DNA of 64,000 nt from NCBI RefSeq assembly GCF_000499845.2, contig NC_023755.2, positions 319,732-383,731 on the forward strand. Direction: 5' to 3'. Below the pieces are notes generated by a model. The model ran no database searches, had not been told where the DNA came from, and saw nothing but the letters and a program-made list of their open reading frames with translations. Origin of the DNA: Phaseolus vulgaris. Lineage: Eukaryota > Streptophyta > Magnoliopsida > Fabales > Fabaceae. The translations under genes were made by a program, and so were the position numbers. This document shows, piece after piece, positions 24,171-37,680 of the stretch (position 1 is the first letter of the stretch; every line of letters starts with the position of its first letter).

Positions 24171-25526
24171 CATTGTAACTCATTAATTGTTTTCAAATGA
24201 TTAATATTAAGAAATACATATAAACTAATACTTATTACAATACTTAATTTCTATAAAAATATACAATTTTCAGTGTAAACCTCATCTAATAACGTCTTAT
24301 ATCATAATAATTCTTATTCATCAAATAATACATTTATCTATTTAACTCAATTTATCATTACAAGAGCTATGACTTAATGTTTACACCACACATTAATATT
24401 TCCGGAGTTTTATTAATAACACAAACAATTAATAAAAAAAACAATGTTCATGGACACTCAAATTCAACTGAAAACAACACAATCCAATTAAACAACAATT
24501 ATACCATTCAAATTCAAACCAACAATTAAACATCTAACAATCAAAAAGTATAAATTCATATTATACCATATAATAAAGTAACTTTTAAGAATAGTTGTGT
24601 TCCCCTTCCCTAATATTTGCTTGATTTCTAAGCAACAATAACTCCAATTAAGAGGAAGTACTATAAACTTTTAAAATATTGAGAAACCCTAAATTATTTG
24701 TTTAACCAATTAACTAATGCCATCACGAGAAACTCGACCAATCAACAAAAATTAGAACCAATAGAATCAAAAAGACAAAAATAAAATAAAAAAAATAAGA
24801 GAGAAATCTAGTGCTCTTAGACAGTGAAATTTAATGAAAAAAAATAACAATTAAATTCAAAAACTTTAAAAAAAAAATTAATTATTTTTAAATTAATAAT
24901 TAAATAATTAAATTTTCATTTATGTACTTAAATTTAAAATTTTAATAATATTATTTTCAAAATCATCCCATCTAAATTAGAAAAAAAACTGAATTTTACA
25001 ATATTTCTTGCTTTATTAAATTAATTCAGTAACAAAATATCATTAATTAATATTGATTAAAATAATTTTCTCAATTTTTTTAGACTGAAAATAATCTCAT
25101 TTTTTGGAAAAGAAATCCATCCCAATGAATGCCAACCATGTATATCAATTAACAAAAGTTTAAAAATGAATAGAGAGAAAACAAAGCATAATAAACAGAA
25201 TTAATAATTAGCATACAACACATTATCCACACCCCAAACAAATATTTCATTTAATACTATAAATCCCAAATAAAGAAAAAAGAATGTACAATTTTATTTA
25301 CCACAAAAGCAAATAAATCCAGAAAGTTATCATTCTTAAACAATCGTTCAGATTCTTTTGGGTAACGGAAGAGATTTGTTCAGATTATTAATATATATAT
25401 TAGTATTAATATTATATTATTTTATTTTTTTTCACCAGCATTCAGTGCATTAATTTATTTATAATATACTAAAGTTAAATATTGGCACAACCTTAATACA
25501 AAAAATTGCACAGAAGAAGGTTATGC

Positions 25527-25538
25527 TGTATATAAAGG
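25527..25538 (+). promoter_or_regulatory. TATA box of the ARID-HMG gene
   Basis: TGTATATAAAGG lies about 90 bp upstream of the ATG at 25625, a good distance for a TATA box with a ~60-nt leader. Confidence 0.55.
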
Positions 25539-25624
25539 TTGTTTTATAACCTATGATTTTACAATAATCTAAAGCTAAGGTGTGAATGCATACATAGATT
25601 AGGATTTAGGACAAAGACAGAGAC

Positions 25625-28600
25625 ATGAATGTTACAAATAAGCCAAACCCAGATGGTTCCACAAATGGGTTTCAGTCACAGTTTCAACACCAACACAGTA
25701 ATGGGTGGGAGGGTTCATCTACACACCCACCCTCTAAGCCTTATCCTGCACCAACAGCTAGCTACCAGGACATTGTTCGTGATGAAAACCTCTTCTGGGA
25801 AAAGCTTCAAGCTTTTCACCAATCACTTGGCACCAAATTTAAGTAAGGAGTACCCTTTTTCAATTGCCCTCTTTTAGTGTGGTTTTTCCTACAGATTTTA
25901 GTTTTTGCCTTTGTGGGGTTGGTTTATGAGATTATGGGGTGTGTAAAGTTGTGTGCTTTTGGTGTCTTGTTTTCCCACTTGCCCAGCTATCATTTTTAGC
26001 TCTGGTGAAAAATGAAATAATAAAAATGGCTTCTTTTTCTTTTGTTACTGAGCTTAGAGTTCTAAAGCTTGCGTGTTTTGTTAATGATAATGGAAATTAG
26101 CATCTTGGTTAAGTTAACTGTTTGCCATGCTTGTTAGAATTTCCCTTGACTTGCTCTGTTGGTTGGACAATTGGGAAAGTTGTGGTTAATTGATTTTTTT
26201 GAAGGTTTGGTTGGTTGGTTTTAATGTGTTTGATACTTCCTTCAATCATTCTTATTGGTTTTATAGCACATATGTTGTTTTCTGCTGTCTATTTATTTGC
26301 TCTTAGGTGCACATGGAGTGTGTGTGGATGATTCAGGGATGTAATGGAATTGAAATTGATGGTACTTTTCCCTTTTTGTTTGTGTAGGGTTGTCATTGTG
26401 GGAGGAAAGTCACTTGATCTACATCGCCTTTTTCTGGAAGTTACATCTCGTGGTGGGATCGAAAAGGTATCATGTGCATACATCATTCTCTATTAATTGT
26501 TGAAAATCAGTCCCTTTATGTCATGAAACATATGTGTTTTGTTTTCTTTTGTTTATATTTCATCCCTTTTTTATGATTTGATTTTGGTTTTCTTTCAGTA
26601 GAGATGGTGCTGATTGTAGAGTTTTAAGATTGCAATTTATCTGAGATCTTAATTTTTGTTGTAGTCATTTATCTCTTTGAATTAGCTGTTTAAAAATGAT
26701 TCTTCTAAGTTAGTTCTTAAATTCATATAGGTGATTGTTGATCGTAAGTGGAAGGAAGTGATTCTGACCTTCAACTTCAAAGATACCATAACGAGTGCAT
26801 CATTTGTGGTGCGCAAATCCTATCTATCAATGCTTTATCACTTTGAGCAAGTGTATTATCTTGGGAAGCAAGGCTTTCCTTCCCAAACACCTGGTATGGA
26901 ATATGAATTTCTTTTTCCCATTCTTGTTAGAAATCTCACCTCAAGTAGTAATATAACCAAAATGGAGGATATAAGTTAGGGACAACTCTCACTCTTTAGC
27001 ATGTCTTTGCCTTGAATTAGGTTCAAATTTAAATTCTAAAATAGTACAAGAATCTGTTCCTTCCGGTGATTGTTGTTGGATCTCTAGAGTTGAGATGTCC
27101 AATCTTAGTGCTAGAAGGGTGTTGGAAATCTCATATTAACTAATAATATAACCAAAATAGAATGTATAAGAGAAAGATAACTCACATTTCTTCAGCTGGT
27201 TACAACTCTCTAATTAGCTTTTGGGGGTTGTTTTTTGACTGAATCCAAATTCTAAGACCTCTTTAATTATGTTATGATTTTTTTCATCTTTGACCAATTA
27301 GTACTTTCAAATATCCAGATATTATGATTAGAGGCCAACCAGGCCTTCCCAATAGCTCCCCAACCATTCTGGAGGTTGCTGATGTGAATGATTCACCTCT
27401 TCAGGGTAAGTCAACATTTAAATCTGATTACTACTTTGATGCTTCATATCTTCATTTGAATCTATATATTTGTTATTTTAAAACAGCTCTTAATAACACA
27501 GAGTCATAATCTCCAAATTACTAAGAAATTTATTAAAAATCACTTTTTAATAGAATTTATCAATTTTGAAAACACTTCTTTTAGTAGGTAGAGTCCTCTG
27601 TCTAACCTTAAGTAATTTGTAAAATGGTTTGTTTGGAGGGTATGATGTTTAATAGCTTTGGTTTTGAAATTACCAAAATAAAAGTTAATGCATTTTGTTT
27701 TGTGAGAACGTATTGTACTTTAAAAATTAGGTACTTTTTCTACCAGACTGGTACACCATGCTAACTTTACTTCATGACTGATAGCACTAATAATGTTAGA
27801 TTAGTGTTTGTTGTCAACTATAAGCAAGTTGAAGATAACACCTACATATAGTTATCTATGGAATATTTTAATGTGCTGTTAAAATTCATATACTTGTTGT
27901 TGTCCTGCAAATAATATTAGCAAATATCTGCTTCTGTTCTTTTGAAATTGTAAGTTATGGAACAAATTACCATTCTTAGACAATTTGTTTCTTCAATTTT
28001 CACATTACTTGGTTTGTAGCTTTATGTTCATCTAATCTATGTGGTTAAAATACTTTTCATGCATAATTGTGACATGAATTTGCTTTCTTATATGCAGCTA
28101 CTCCAGTGCATGGATATGATGGTGTGGTTTCTGGAACAATTGATCTGAAATTTGCCGGTGGATACATAGTCACAGTGACTGTGGGTTCCGAGGAGCTGAA
28201 AGGTGTCCTGTTTCATGTTCCTGATAACATGTCCCAGAGTTCTCATACCGAAGGCAGGCCTAGTTCACAGAATCATGGTGAAGGCACATCCGGGTCACAG
28301 AGTCGAAAGAGAGCGAAATATACACCACGTGATCCATTCCGGCCGAAATCAAACAGGAGTGGTTACAACTTTTTCTTTGCTGAGAATTATGCCATGCTGA
28401 AGCCCTCTTATCATGGGCAAGAGAGAGCAATTAGTAAGAGGATTGGGTTTCTGTGGAACAATCTCTCAGAAGCAGAAAGACAGGTACAGAAGCACTCCCT
28501 TTTGCAATGACATGCATAATGAAGAGGGAGAGAAAGAAATGGAAAAGTTATATCTATCTGGACTAGTTTTTCAGGGACATGATTATTTTCCTTCTTTTTG

Positions 28601-29511
28601 CCTCCATTTATCTCTTACTAACCAGGCAAATGTTGCATTGACTTCTGCTTTAAGATTAAGAATATTAATGACCTTTTCTACTTTAGAATCTCCATGCAAT
28701 CTTACCTTGATGCTACATACTTTGTTTCTTGTTGTATTTGTATTTAATGTACCTATTACTGAAAGGGTTCCTAATCTGGATGTGTTAGGTCTCAAAACAG
28801 TTTCTTTTCTCTTTTTTGTACACATGACTAGATGCTTAGCTATTTCATATTCCAACATATAACTAAGATCAATTCTACATTTGAGAAAATGTTCCCCAAA
28901 AGTGTTATATTATAGGAAAATGCTACTTTGACAACTGCAAATTGAAATGCACTAGTTTACAACTGTGATTTGACCAATACAATTTCAATATTATTCCATT
29001 TCAGTATAAAATTGTTTCTCTTTCCAGTTGTAATCTGGTGCATGGTTGTCAATATACCATCCCTCTATATTATATAGCCAACTGTTTTTCTATATGCTTG
29101 AGGAATCTATAAGGGATAGATGCTTAAGCTTTGAGGTTCTCTCACTTAATAGACTAATATTTTGGATTTGATTCTCCTCTTATGCTTGAGACCTAACAGT
29201 TAGTGCTTTCATTAAGAGCTGAGTTATATAAAGGGTTATCAACAGATTAAATTAAGGTGTAAACTGAATACTGATATAGGTCAGTGAAGATGTTAAGAAA
29301 AGGACCATATTTGTTGTAGTAATAGTCAGAAAAAAGGTTTTGTATTAATCATACTTAGGTGTTATCTATTCCTAGATTTTCTCATGCTTTTTTCTTTGTG
29401 TGTGTGAATTTGATGCAGGTTTATCAAGAGAAAGGGGTGAAAGATAAGGAAAGATATAGAACTGAACTGATGGAGTACAAATCCAACAATTCAACTCCAA
29501 ATGCTCAATAG
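25625..29511 (+). CDS. HMGB9: ARID and HMG-box DNA-binding protein, HMGB9-like
   Basis: Nuclear DNA-binding protein of the plant ARID-HMG class (HMGB9/10/11/15), thought to bind AT-rich DNA and act in transcription or chromatin. Six exons: 25625-25842, 26388-26466, 26731-26893, 27319-27405, 28098-28483 and 29419-29511; all junctions are GT-AG and in phase, total 341 residues (Arabidopsis HMGB9 about 338). The ARID spans roughly residues 47-145 (YQDIVRDENLFWEKLQAFH, then GGKSLDLHRLFLEVTSRGG, then VRKSYLSMLYHFEQVYYL). A conserved plant-specific segment follows (VVSGTIDLKFAGGYIVTVTV, then GSEELKGVL). The HMG box is about residues 261-332 (PFRPKSNRSGYNFFFAENYA, then KRIGFLWNNLSEAERQVYQE). The C-terminal tail after the box is short, as in HMGB9 and unlike HMGB15. 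The symbol follows this resemblance and is not an orthology test. Confidence 0.9.
26926..27265 (+). mobile_element. TRIM-like mini LTR element in intron 3 of the ARID-HMG gene
   Basis: Two diverged direct repeats, about 26926-27040 and 27120-27265, each start TGTT(A/G)GAAATCTCA and share the order: TAATATAACCAAAAT, GGATATAAG-like block, GACAACTCTCA-like block, and an AAATTCTAA end. The ~80-bp interior ends in a purine-rich CTAGAAGGG just before the second repeat, like a polypurine tract. No coding capacity. This is the size and layout of a terminal-repeat retrotransposon in miniature. The LTR type is one I recall as common in legume genomes. Confidence 0.6.
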
Positions 29512-29882
29512 GCTGTGTTCTATGTAATGCTTATAGTCTTGTTGACTACCATTTTTCTTTGCATTTGTCTGTGTTTTAGTTAATTTTCTTATCATTCTAC
29601 AGAGAAACTTAGAAGAGTAGCTTTGTGACAGTTCTGGTGTAAATTATGCAGAATGGTTCATGTATTGTGATTGCTCTAAAACAAAGGATCCTTCATTCAA
29701 TTTAAACCTTTTATTTGTTAGTTTACATTTCATTAAATAAAATAATTAACATAAATGAATAGAATTTTTTTTATAAACAAACCTACTCATTTTCTAAAAT
29801 AAACCCTTTTAATATATAAGTTTATCACTTGTTTAAAATAATTTTTTCTATTAAGTAATTTAATTATTTTTTATCACTCTTA

Positions 29883-29925
<43 letters not shown>

Positions 29926-31180
29926 GCTAATAGTTTTGGTAACCTAGGGTTAGAGAGATGGGTAATATAATAGATATTTGTTAATCTCCACATGGGATTT
30001 GAAACATTGCATTTTTTTATGTATACTTACTTTTTTTATTTTCTTTTGTTAAAAAAACATACAATGTTAAGAAATATGTTGCATTTTTCTAGTTAATTGA
30101 ATAAAAAAAGTATGCATTATTTGTCAAGAATGTGATAAAGTTAATTGGTGAAAAATAATATGAAATAGAGTGATGTATATATTTAACATGAATATGTTAT
30201 TGATGGAGAAAAATAAGAAAAAAATACCCCACACCATGTAAAAGAATTCTTGTAGTATATTATAGTATTGGAAAAAAAATGTTAAAAGGAATCAAACTAT
30301 TTTAAAAATAACTTAGGCTTTTTTCTTCGTATTATTTATTTCTGATCTAATGATTTTAATAAATTAATTTATTTTTAACACTTAAATAAAGAAAAAAAAG
30401 GGTAAAATGATAAAAAAAAGGGTAAAATGATAAATAATTAGAGTGTGTTTCATCTAAATCTAGTGATTCTACATACATTATTTGTATTATTTGTAGTAAG
30501 AAGATACATTATTTGAGTTTCAACCTCATTATAATGTTATTAGGATCAAACCACCACATTAAGATCAAACCACCACATCTGGTATTAGGTATTTTTATCA
30601 GATTCTTATCACGATTTTATTATGATTTTATTTTTAAAAAATATTTTAGAAGGTTAATGAAAGATAATATATTTAAATTATTTTTTATCTTGACTTTAAA
30701 TATATATTTTTCCATTAATTCTCGAAGACACCTTGGAAGGATGACGATTTTATTTGTAAAAAAGATATCATAGGATTAATAAGAGATGGTGTATTTAAAT
30801 GGTCCTTGATCCAACTTTAAATGCATCTTTCTCTATTAATCATATGACCTTTCAAGGATAAAATAAATCTCAAACTTTAAAGCAGACAATATCTCAAATA
30901 CGATGATTACACATTAGAATGCCCAGTTTTGTATTTTTTATTTCTTGTATAACCTTAGTGATTTCCTTATAAAATTTTCCTACCTCAGTTTCAATGTGAT
31001 TTATAGTTTTATTGTATCAGAATGTGAACGTAGTAGCTTATCTTTGGTGTGGAGTTTTATGCAGGTAATGAGCAAGAAAAAGGAAATGAAGATATAAGAA
31101 AGGAACTAAACCCTGAAAACACACATCTTACTAAGGGAATTTAGACTAACATGATAGAAATTTAGGTAACTTTTTTTTAA
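29512..31180. other. Intergenic DNA between the ARID-HMG gene and the BBE-like gene
   Basis: Probable 3' UTR to about 29720. Then AT-rich DNA with a (TC)n(TA)n microsatellite, a direct 20-bp repeat near 30396-30435 (GGGTAAAATGAT core) and another near 30543-30578 (ATCAAACCACCACAT twice). No gene recognised; the frame at 30513-30773 is low-complexity. Confidence 0.5.
29882..29925. repeat. (TC)n(TA)n compound microsatellite
   Basis: About 14 TC dinucleotides followed by about 8 TA dinucleotides. Confidence 0.92.
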
Positions 31181-31416
31181 AAATTTTGTTAGTTCTGATG
31201 TGATGTGTTACACCTTCATTCCCATTATGAAAATACATCATATGATCATATCCATTTTGGATTTGTATCCCTTTCTCTTAAATGCCTGCAAAAACAGGCT
31301 ACCATTTAAGGTTTTGGGTATATAACAATCATACAAAGCAGAGATCAGCATGATATTGAAGTACAACACAATTGTTCTAGGTTCTCCCAATAATGTCATG
31401 ATGTATGCACTTTATT

Positions 31417-33006
31417 TTAATAAGGATGGGAATTTAGAAGAGGAATACTTTGTTCATTCCTGAAAAAATTTTGGGGGTCAAACTTTGTCTTAATTTGTGC
31501 CAATCTTCTGAAGTTTCCCTTGAAGTACTTCTTGCCCCAAACACTAGCCTCTGAGTAGCTTGTGTTGTCATGCAGGTTTTTGCCTAAATCAAGATCCTTG
31601 TAGTTGAAATAGGCAGCTCTTGGAGATTTTGACACATAAGGAGTCATGTATCTGTAAATCATTTTAGCCCATTCTAGAGGTCCCTTGGATGCTTCCTTGC
31701 TATTCCCTTCCCAATTGACCAAGTATTGGATGTTGTACAAGTTGCCCTTCCTGTGGGGAAAAGGGGTTTCAGATTCTGAAATTTCATCCATTCTACCACC
31801 ATAGGGTTCAAAGATCATTGTGGCCAGTTTTTCCTCCTCTAGAAGCCTTTTCCAAGCTCCTTCTAGACCAGATTTTGGTATTGGCTCCTTCACAAAGTCA
31901 GACTTGGCCTTGAAAGAGCTTTTAGGTGTGGTGGTTCTGTTGAGCAAGAGTTCTAGAGGAGCGTCTATGTTGAATCCAGCAATGAACATAACTGATTGAA
32001 TCCAGTTCATTTCAGTGCAGTCTTTGGCCTGCAATCCCAGTTCAGGGAAACTCTCATTCATCAGTGGAATCAACCTGTCTACTCCTCCAAGGAAGAGAGA
32101 GTTGAAGGTTGCTCTGAATGGTTTTGACTTGTCACCACTATTTTGAGCTATCACTCTAAGGACAACATCCTCATGCAGCTCATGTGCAATGTATTGCCAC
32201 CTGTGAATGAGATTTTTGACTCCTTCATCCACTGTTCTGTGAACATTGAACCCTGTAACAATAGGTGGAACTCTCACCAACCTGATCTTCCATGCAAGGA
32301 TCACTCCAAAACTAGTAGCACTACCTCCTCTGATGGCCCAGAAAACATCTTCTCCCATTGACTTTCTATCATGAATCTTCCCATCTGCATCAATGATGTA
32401 AGCATCAACAACATGGTCAGCTGCAAGGCCATGCTTCCTCAACATGGTGCCCTGCCCCCCTCCACTGATATGCCCTCCTATCCCTATACTAGGACAGGTT
32501 CCTGCAGGGAATCCATGCACTTTGCTTTCCTTTGAAATTTTGTAGTAAAGTTCCCCTGCTGATGCTCCAGCCTTAACCCAGGCTGTTTCATCAGCAAGGT
32601 CAACTTCAATGGAACGGAGGTTGATGAGGTCAACCATGACAAAGGGTACCCTACAAAGATATGACAGCCCTTCATAATCATGGCCACCACTTCTCACTCT
32701 AATCTGCAAACCAAGTTCTTTGCTGCATCTAATAGCAGCTTGAATTTCTGATTCATGGAAAGGTGTCAGAATGAGAAGAGGCTTCCATGATGATGAATTC
32801 ACCCATCTAGGATTTTGCTCCAATGCTTCCAACACTTGAGGATATTGGGAGGAGGATCTGGTGAAGATGATTTTCTCAATGGATTCAGAATTCTCATCAA
32901 GTTGAGTCATCAAGCATTGCTTGAACTTCTTCTCAACCAAGGTAGAAGCTGCAAATGGGATTGGAAGAAGCAGTAGCAGAAACACTGCTAGATAACTCAT
33001 CTGCAT
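31417..33006 (-). CDS. Berberine bridge enzyme-like FAD-linked oxidase, intact
   Basis: Secreted flavoprotein oxidase of the plant BBE-like family (FAD-binding type 4 plus BBE C-terminal domain). Known relatives oxidise oligogalacturonides, cellodextrins or monolignols in the cell wall; the substrate here cannot be told. Single exon, 529 codons, usual family length. Residues 1-20 form a signal peptide (MSYLAVFLLLLLPIPFAAS). The two residues for bicovalent FAD attachment are present: His109 in RSGGHDYEG and Cys171 in GTCPSIGIGGHISGGGQG. EDVFWAIRGG and the C-terminal YFNYKDLDLGKN and FFRNEQSIP blocks are typical. Several Asn-X-Ser/Thr sites fit secretion. Met1 and Met3 are both possible starts. 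A TATAAA on the minus strand (33064-33059) lies about 55 bp upstream. A damaged paralogue lies at 51306-52899. Confidence 0.95.
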   Translation of the reverse strand: MQMSYLAVFLLLLLPIPFAASTLVEKKFKQCLMTQLDENSESIEKIIFTRSSSQYPQVLEALEQNPRWVNSSSWKPLLILTPFHESEIQAAIRCSKELGLQIRVRSGGHDYEGLSYLCRVPFVMVDLINLRSIEVDLADETAWVKAGASAGELYYKISKESKVHGFPAGTCPSIGIGGHISGGGQGTMLRKHGLAADHVVDAYIIDADGKIHDRKSMGEDVFWAIRGGSATSFGVILAWKIRLVRVPPIVTGFNVHRTVDEGVKNLIHRWQYIAHELHEDVVLRVIAQNSGDKSKPFRATFNSLFLGGVDRLIPLMNESFPELGLQAKDCTEMNWIQSVMFIAGFNIDAPLELLLNRTTTPKSSFKAKSDFVKEPIPKSGLEGAWKRLLEEEKLATMIFEPYGGRMDEISESETPFPHRKGNLYNIQYLVNWEGNSKEASKGPLEWAKMIYRYMTPYVSKSPRAAYFNYKDLDLGKNLHDNTSYSEASVWGKKYFKGNFRRLAQIKTKFDPQNFFRNEQSIPLLNSHPY

Positions 33007-33058
33007 GTTTTGTTCTGTACCTTTGGTTGATTGAGTTATGTTTCATAATTCACAGACA

Positions 33059-33064
33059 TTTATA
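33059..33064 (-). promoter_or_regulatory. TATA box of the intact BBE-like gene
   Basis: TATAAA on the minus strand, 53-58 bp before the ATG. The paralogue has the same motif at 52947-52942 in an otherwise similar upstream region, which supports its use. Confidence 0.55.
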
Positions 33065-33169
33065 AGCACAAATATTTATGTGTAGTACATGTTCATATGA
33101 AAAGATAGAATATTGAAACAGATAATGCTGAAGTTATTTTGTGAACAAGCTGAAACAGTTGTTGAGTTT

Positions 33170-36100
33170 GACTTTGTTGTTTTTTCCACAATGGCTGCTG
33201 AAGAAGCAAAATATAAATACAATTAAAACCTTTAAAATTAAATCATTAAAAAGTATTTATAAAAAATTCAAAGATATATACTTGAAAAATAGGATTAAAA
33301 AGTAAGCAAAAATCAATATAAAATGTCAATGATTTTAAAATTGCACGCAATAACGAAAGTTTCCAATGACTCAAGATAGGGTCTGTTTGGATCTATTATT
33401 TTGATTTAAATGTGTTTTATTACTCTTTGACAAATTTTGGTAAGTTGAATTTTAGTTTTTTGAATTTAAAATTAATTAATTTAGTTCTTGTAATCTAGAA
33501 GGAGTTGTTTTACTCCGTTTATTTTAAATATCATTCAAAATTTCACTTTCATTGTTAACGAATTCTAAGCTATTTATATAACAGTTTATTTTCATTTTGT
33601 ATTATAATAAAACTATTTTATGTTTGTGCATATAATTAAATCATGTTTATTTTCTAGTTACTGAAATAAAAAGAGTTAATTTTACATTTGAAGAATGAAA
33701 GCAAGTTTATTTTAAATATCAGTGTTCTGACTTTAAGTTTGTTTGGTAGAGTCAATTACTGTATTTGATGTATTGTTCGCTTTAAAGTTTGAAATTTTGT
33801 CACGATTTTGTTTTAAAAAAAATGTATTGAAAAATTAAAAAAGAAGATGTATATAAATTGTCATTGATTTCAATTTCTAAGCGATATGAAACTACATTAG
33901 ATATATCTGTTTTGATTTATAAACGATGTAAGACTATATTGGATGTATCTTTCTAGGTGATGTGAGAGTATATTGGACGAACCGAAATAACTGGTAACAA
34001 AAATATAAATAAACCTAATTTTTAAAATTAAGCTTAATTATTTTAACATTTAAATGAGACAGTTTGTAATTGTATAGGAATATTTTTTAAGCCCTCTAAT
34101 TGAGTCAATTTTTGTTTTTATGCCTCGTAATATTTTGTTTTGGTTCTTATAACTTGTAAACATTTTTGTTTTTAGTTTCTTCTGTGATAATGTTATAAGA
34201 ATATTATAAGATTGTGTACGTGGTTGATAATGATGATAATATAATAAGGAAAAAAGACATTTTGAAATTAAACTAAGCAATAAAATAAAATAAACACTTA
34301 AATATTAATATACCTCTCATAGTTTCTCTTTTTTAATTGATTCAGAATTTGGAAAGAGATTATCTAAATTCTAAACACTTCAACTTTACCTTAAACTTAA
34401 TGAGCAATGAAGGGTATTAATATCTTATTTTTCTTATTTACTTTTTTTATTAATTTATTAGATTGATACCCTTATCTTGCAGGGTAAAAAAAATTTAAAT
34501 AAATAAAATGATATATAACACGCAATTATAAAATAAGTAATTAAATTAATAATATTAAAAAATTAAAATGTAACTAATAAAAACTTTAAAATATATTAAA
34601 AAAATTTCAAATATCTTAATAAATAATATTTGTGGCATAATTTGTACTACTTAAATCATTATAATTAGACAAAAGTATTTAAGAATATTCTTCAAACTAG
34701 GAGCTATAATAACTTTTTCTTTAAAATAAAAATAATGTTAATTTTCAACTCTATTAGGATAAACAGAATCAATCAAATAATAATAAAAAAACAAAATAGA
34801 TGAGATATTTTTGTTGAATATTATTCAAAAACTTGCAAATTTTAAAACTGATTCACTGATATTTTTTTGTTGCAAATTGGTCCATTAGAGAGATTATTAT
34901 TAAGTTTCATATTATTAGTAAGTTGTAAAACTTTGTAGTATGATAATAAATATCCAAAAAAAATTATAGTTAAATATTACCTTTAACCTCTTTAAACTAG
35001 TGACATAATTTGTTTCAAATCCCCTCCTTCTAGAATAACTACGTTCCACTAAACAATAGAGTATGATTAAACTATATTCATAACCATAAAATATTCATTA
35101 AGCATATATTATGAATTCTATACTATGTCCCACTAAATAATACATTAGGATTAAATTATGTTCATAACTATTGATTAGGAATAGTATTTTATGTTATAGA
35201 GTTTAGAATATATTTTAAAATTTAAAAAATATATTTGAAATTCTAAAATTTGGAATACAAAATTTTGTATTATGAATTATAGAGTTCAAAATTTTAGAAT
35301 TTGGAAAAGGGAGAAGAGAGATCAATGAAGAAGATGATGAAAAAGATAAAGTTGTCATTTCACGTCTTTTATGGAGGTACATGAAGAAAGCATGGAGGTG
35401 TAGGAATAAATCAAAACTAGTCAATAATTGTACCAGTCGAAATTGGATGGTTTTCGGATATCTCGATATTCAGTATTAATCGACTGACATGCCTAAATGC
35501 ATTAAGATTAAAGAATTATTAACAAGCTTAAGTCGTATGAAAAATGAAGTAATATGTCTTTAATCACAATTCACATACTAATATCGACCCAATAGTAACA
35601 TGGTTCATCACAATGGTATAAATAGGTACAACAATCAAGATAAATGTATGTCATCATTATACATTTATTACACCAAATATCAAATTCTTACTTGAATATT
35701 GGAGCACATTTCACAGATGCCTTCACGACGAAGAGTCGAAATAGAGAATAAGAACAAAGAAATAAAACAAAGTCAGACCAAAATAAATAAATTAATTATT
35801 TAACCATCTCTCTGTCTCTTCATATATGAAAAATAATTAGACAAATTTTACTCTTAGTACAAAGATGAAAAATATTAAGATTCTATAACTTACTTATCAT
35901 ATGTATTACATTAAAATGTATTTTAAACCTTGAATAACTATACAATGACTTATATTATTTTCTCATAACCAAACTTTTCATCATCTATATTAATTCAATA
36001 ATTGTGATAAAGAGTCGTCAAAATTGAACTCTTCTCTAATGAACCTTGCCTAAAGTTTGTGAAAAAATCAAATCAATTTTAGAAAATGAAATTGATGGAT

Positions 36101-36532
36101 ATATAATCTTATTGCATTGAGAAGTTTTTTATTTATTTATTTATTTCTACCGGATAAAATACTTGATATAAGTATTAATTTTGCAAGATCAAAAGTTAAA
36201 ATAAGATTAAAGGTTAATCCAAAATAGTAAAAAAATATCCAAAAAATATCTTGTTGATAAGTACACCCTCTTAATTATAGATTTCTAAATAATGTTATTA
36301 TATTATTTAAAGTTAGCAACAAATCTACATAATCATATATCCAAGTCATTACTATGACAAAGTCTAATTTGTTACAAATTCAAAATCTTATATAAAATAT
36401 TTTTCACTACACCCTAATGGTCAACCCTCTCACCTTTCACATTCCAAAATCATTTAAGTATAAAAAAAAAATCATTGATACAATAATAGTTAGTCAAATA
36501 CTTATGTTTTATTCCTGAATGGAAAAGATGAC

Positions 36533-36579
<47 letters not shown>

Positions 36580-37680
36580 ATGTTTAGACTCAATTTTACT
36601 TTCAAACTTAAGAGCTTAGAAATTTGATTAAATTTTTATACTATCTTAAAATATACGATTTACATAATTTAAACAATAAAAATATTATTTAATAAATAAT
36701 TGCAAAATTATAATTTTGTATAATTTAAACAAAAAAAAATTATTTTATGACTCGCTATGAAGAAGAAAAAGGGATAATAAAATGTTTGAACTTTTGGAGG
36801 AAGAGCAAAGTTTGAGCTCATATAATATTCTTGATTGATGTTACTATCAGAGTTTTAGACAATTTTAATCATTAATTTCTTTTCATAAGAAAAAAACTAG
36901 AAAACAAAGAAGGTGCATGAAAAACAATCACATTCAAACTTAAAAATCCACATTAATCAGTTATCAAGTTTTCAAATAATTTTTAATTAGAGTAGATTAA
37001 CACTGATTTAACTAGTTTTTTTCTATTGTAATATTTAGTTAAATTAATATCAACCTAGTTAATATTAATATTTTTTTATTATTTTTAAAATTAGTATTGT
37101 TATAATATCTATTTCTAATATTTATCTAAATACACGTGGGTACGATCTACACATGATGATAATATTTTTAAGAAAACATTATTTGATAATTTTAAATATA
37201 TATGTTGAATGAGTTTTTAAGAACATCTTTAACATAACATGTTATTTGAAGATTTTATGCTACTTTTAGGTAGGGTATTCCAATAAATATAACATTTTAT
37301 TCAATTTTTTTTTCTAATAATAATTTTTACTTTAAGGTTTTAAGTATTTTTTTGTATGTCTTAAAATGAATTTTTTTTAATAGAAAAGAATTTAAAATAT
37401 AACATTTTTTTTCTAGAAATCTTAAGAGCCCTTGTACTCTTTCTTTAGTACAAAATTTTATAAATAATAATAGATTTTATATTAGATGATCTAAATTTCA
37501 TTTGATGATTTGTGGATGAACTTTTTGAAGAAATAATTGAATAAGTATAGACCAATTTATACAATCATATGAAAATTTATCTTTTTTTTTCTCAATCCCA
37601 ATTCACTATGTTGAATTAAATCACTGAAAAATGATTCAAAATATATGAAAAATAAAAATGACTCAAAATTTAAATTTTCT
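33170..37680. other. AT-rich intergenic DNA, no gene
   Basis: About 4.5 kb without a credible gene. It holds a (TAAA)n microsatellite at 36533-36581 and a small module of diverged GAATTATAGA/TAGAATTTGGAA words at about 35215-35310 that recurs at 54390-54640. The short frames at 34050-34280 and 35215-35424 are low-complexity. Confidence 0.5.
36533..36581. repeat. (TAAA)n microsatellite
   Basis: Twelve perfect TAAA units. Confidence 0.95.

Larger units (their letters stand above)
21840..25500. other. AT-rich intergenic DNA, no gene
   Basis: About 3.7 kb with no credible coding region. It holds an (AT)12 microsatellite at 22783-22807 and a degenerate minisatellite at 23890-24170. The 71-codon frame at 23471-23686 has no homologue I recognise and a composition like the flanks. 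Confidence 0.55.

Noticed and set aside
28583..28862. Frames on both strands in intron 5 of the ARID-HMG gene
   Set aside because: They lie between good splice sites of the gene and show no protein family signal.
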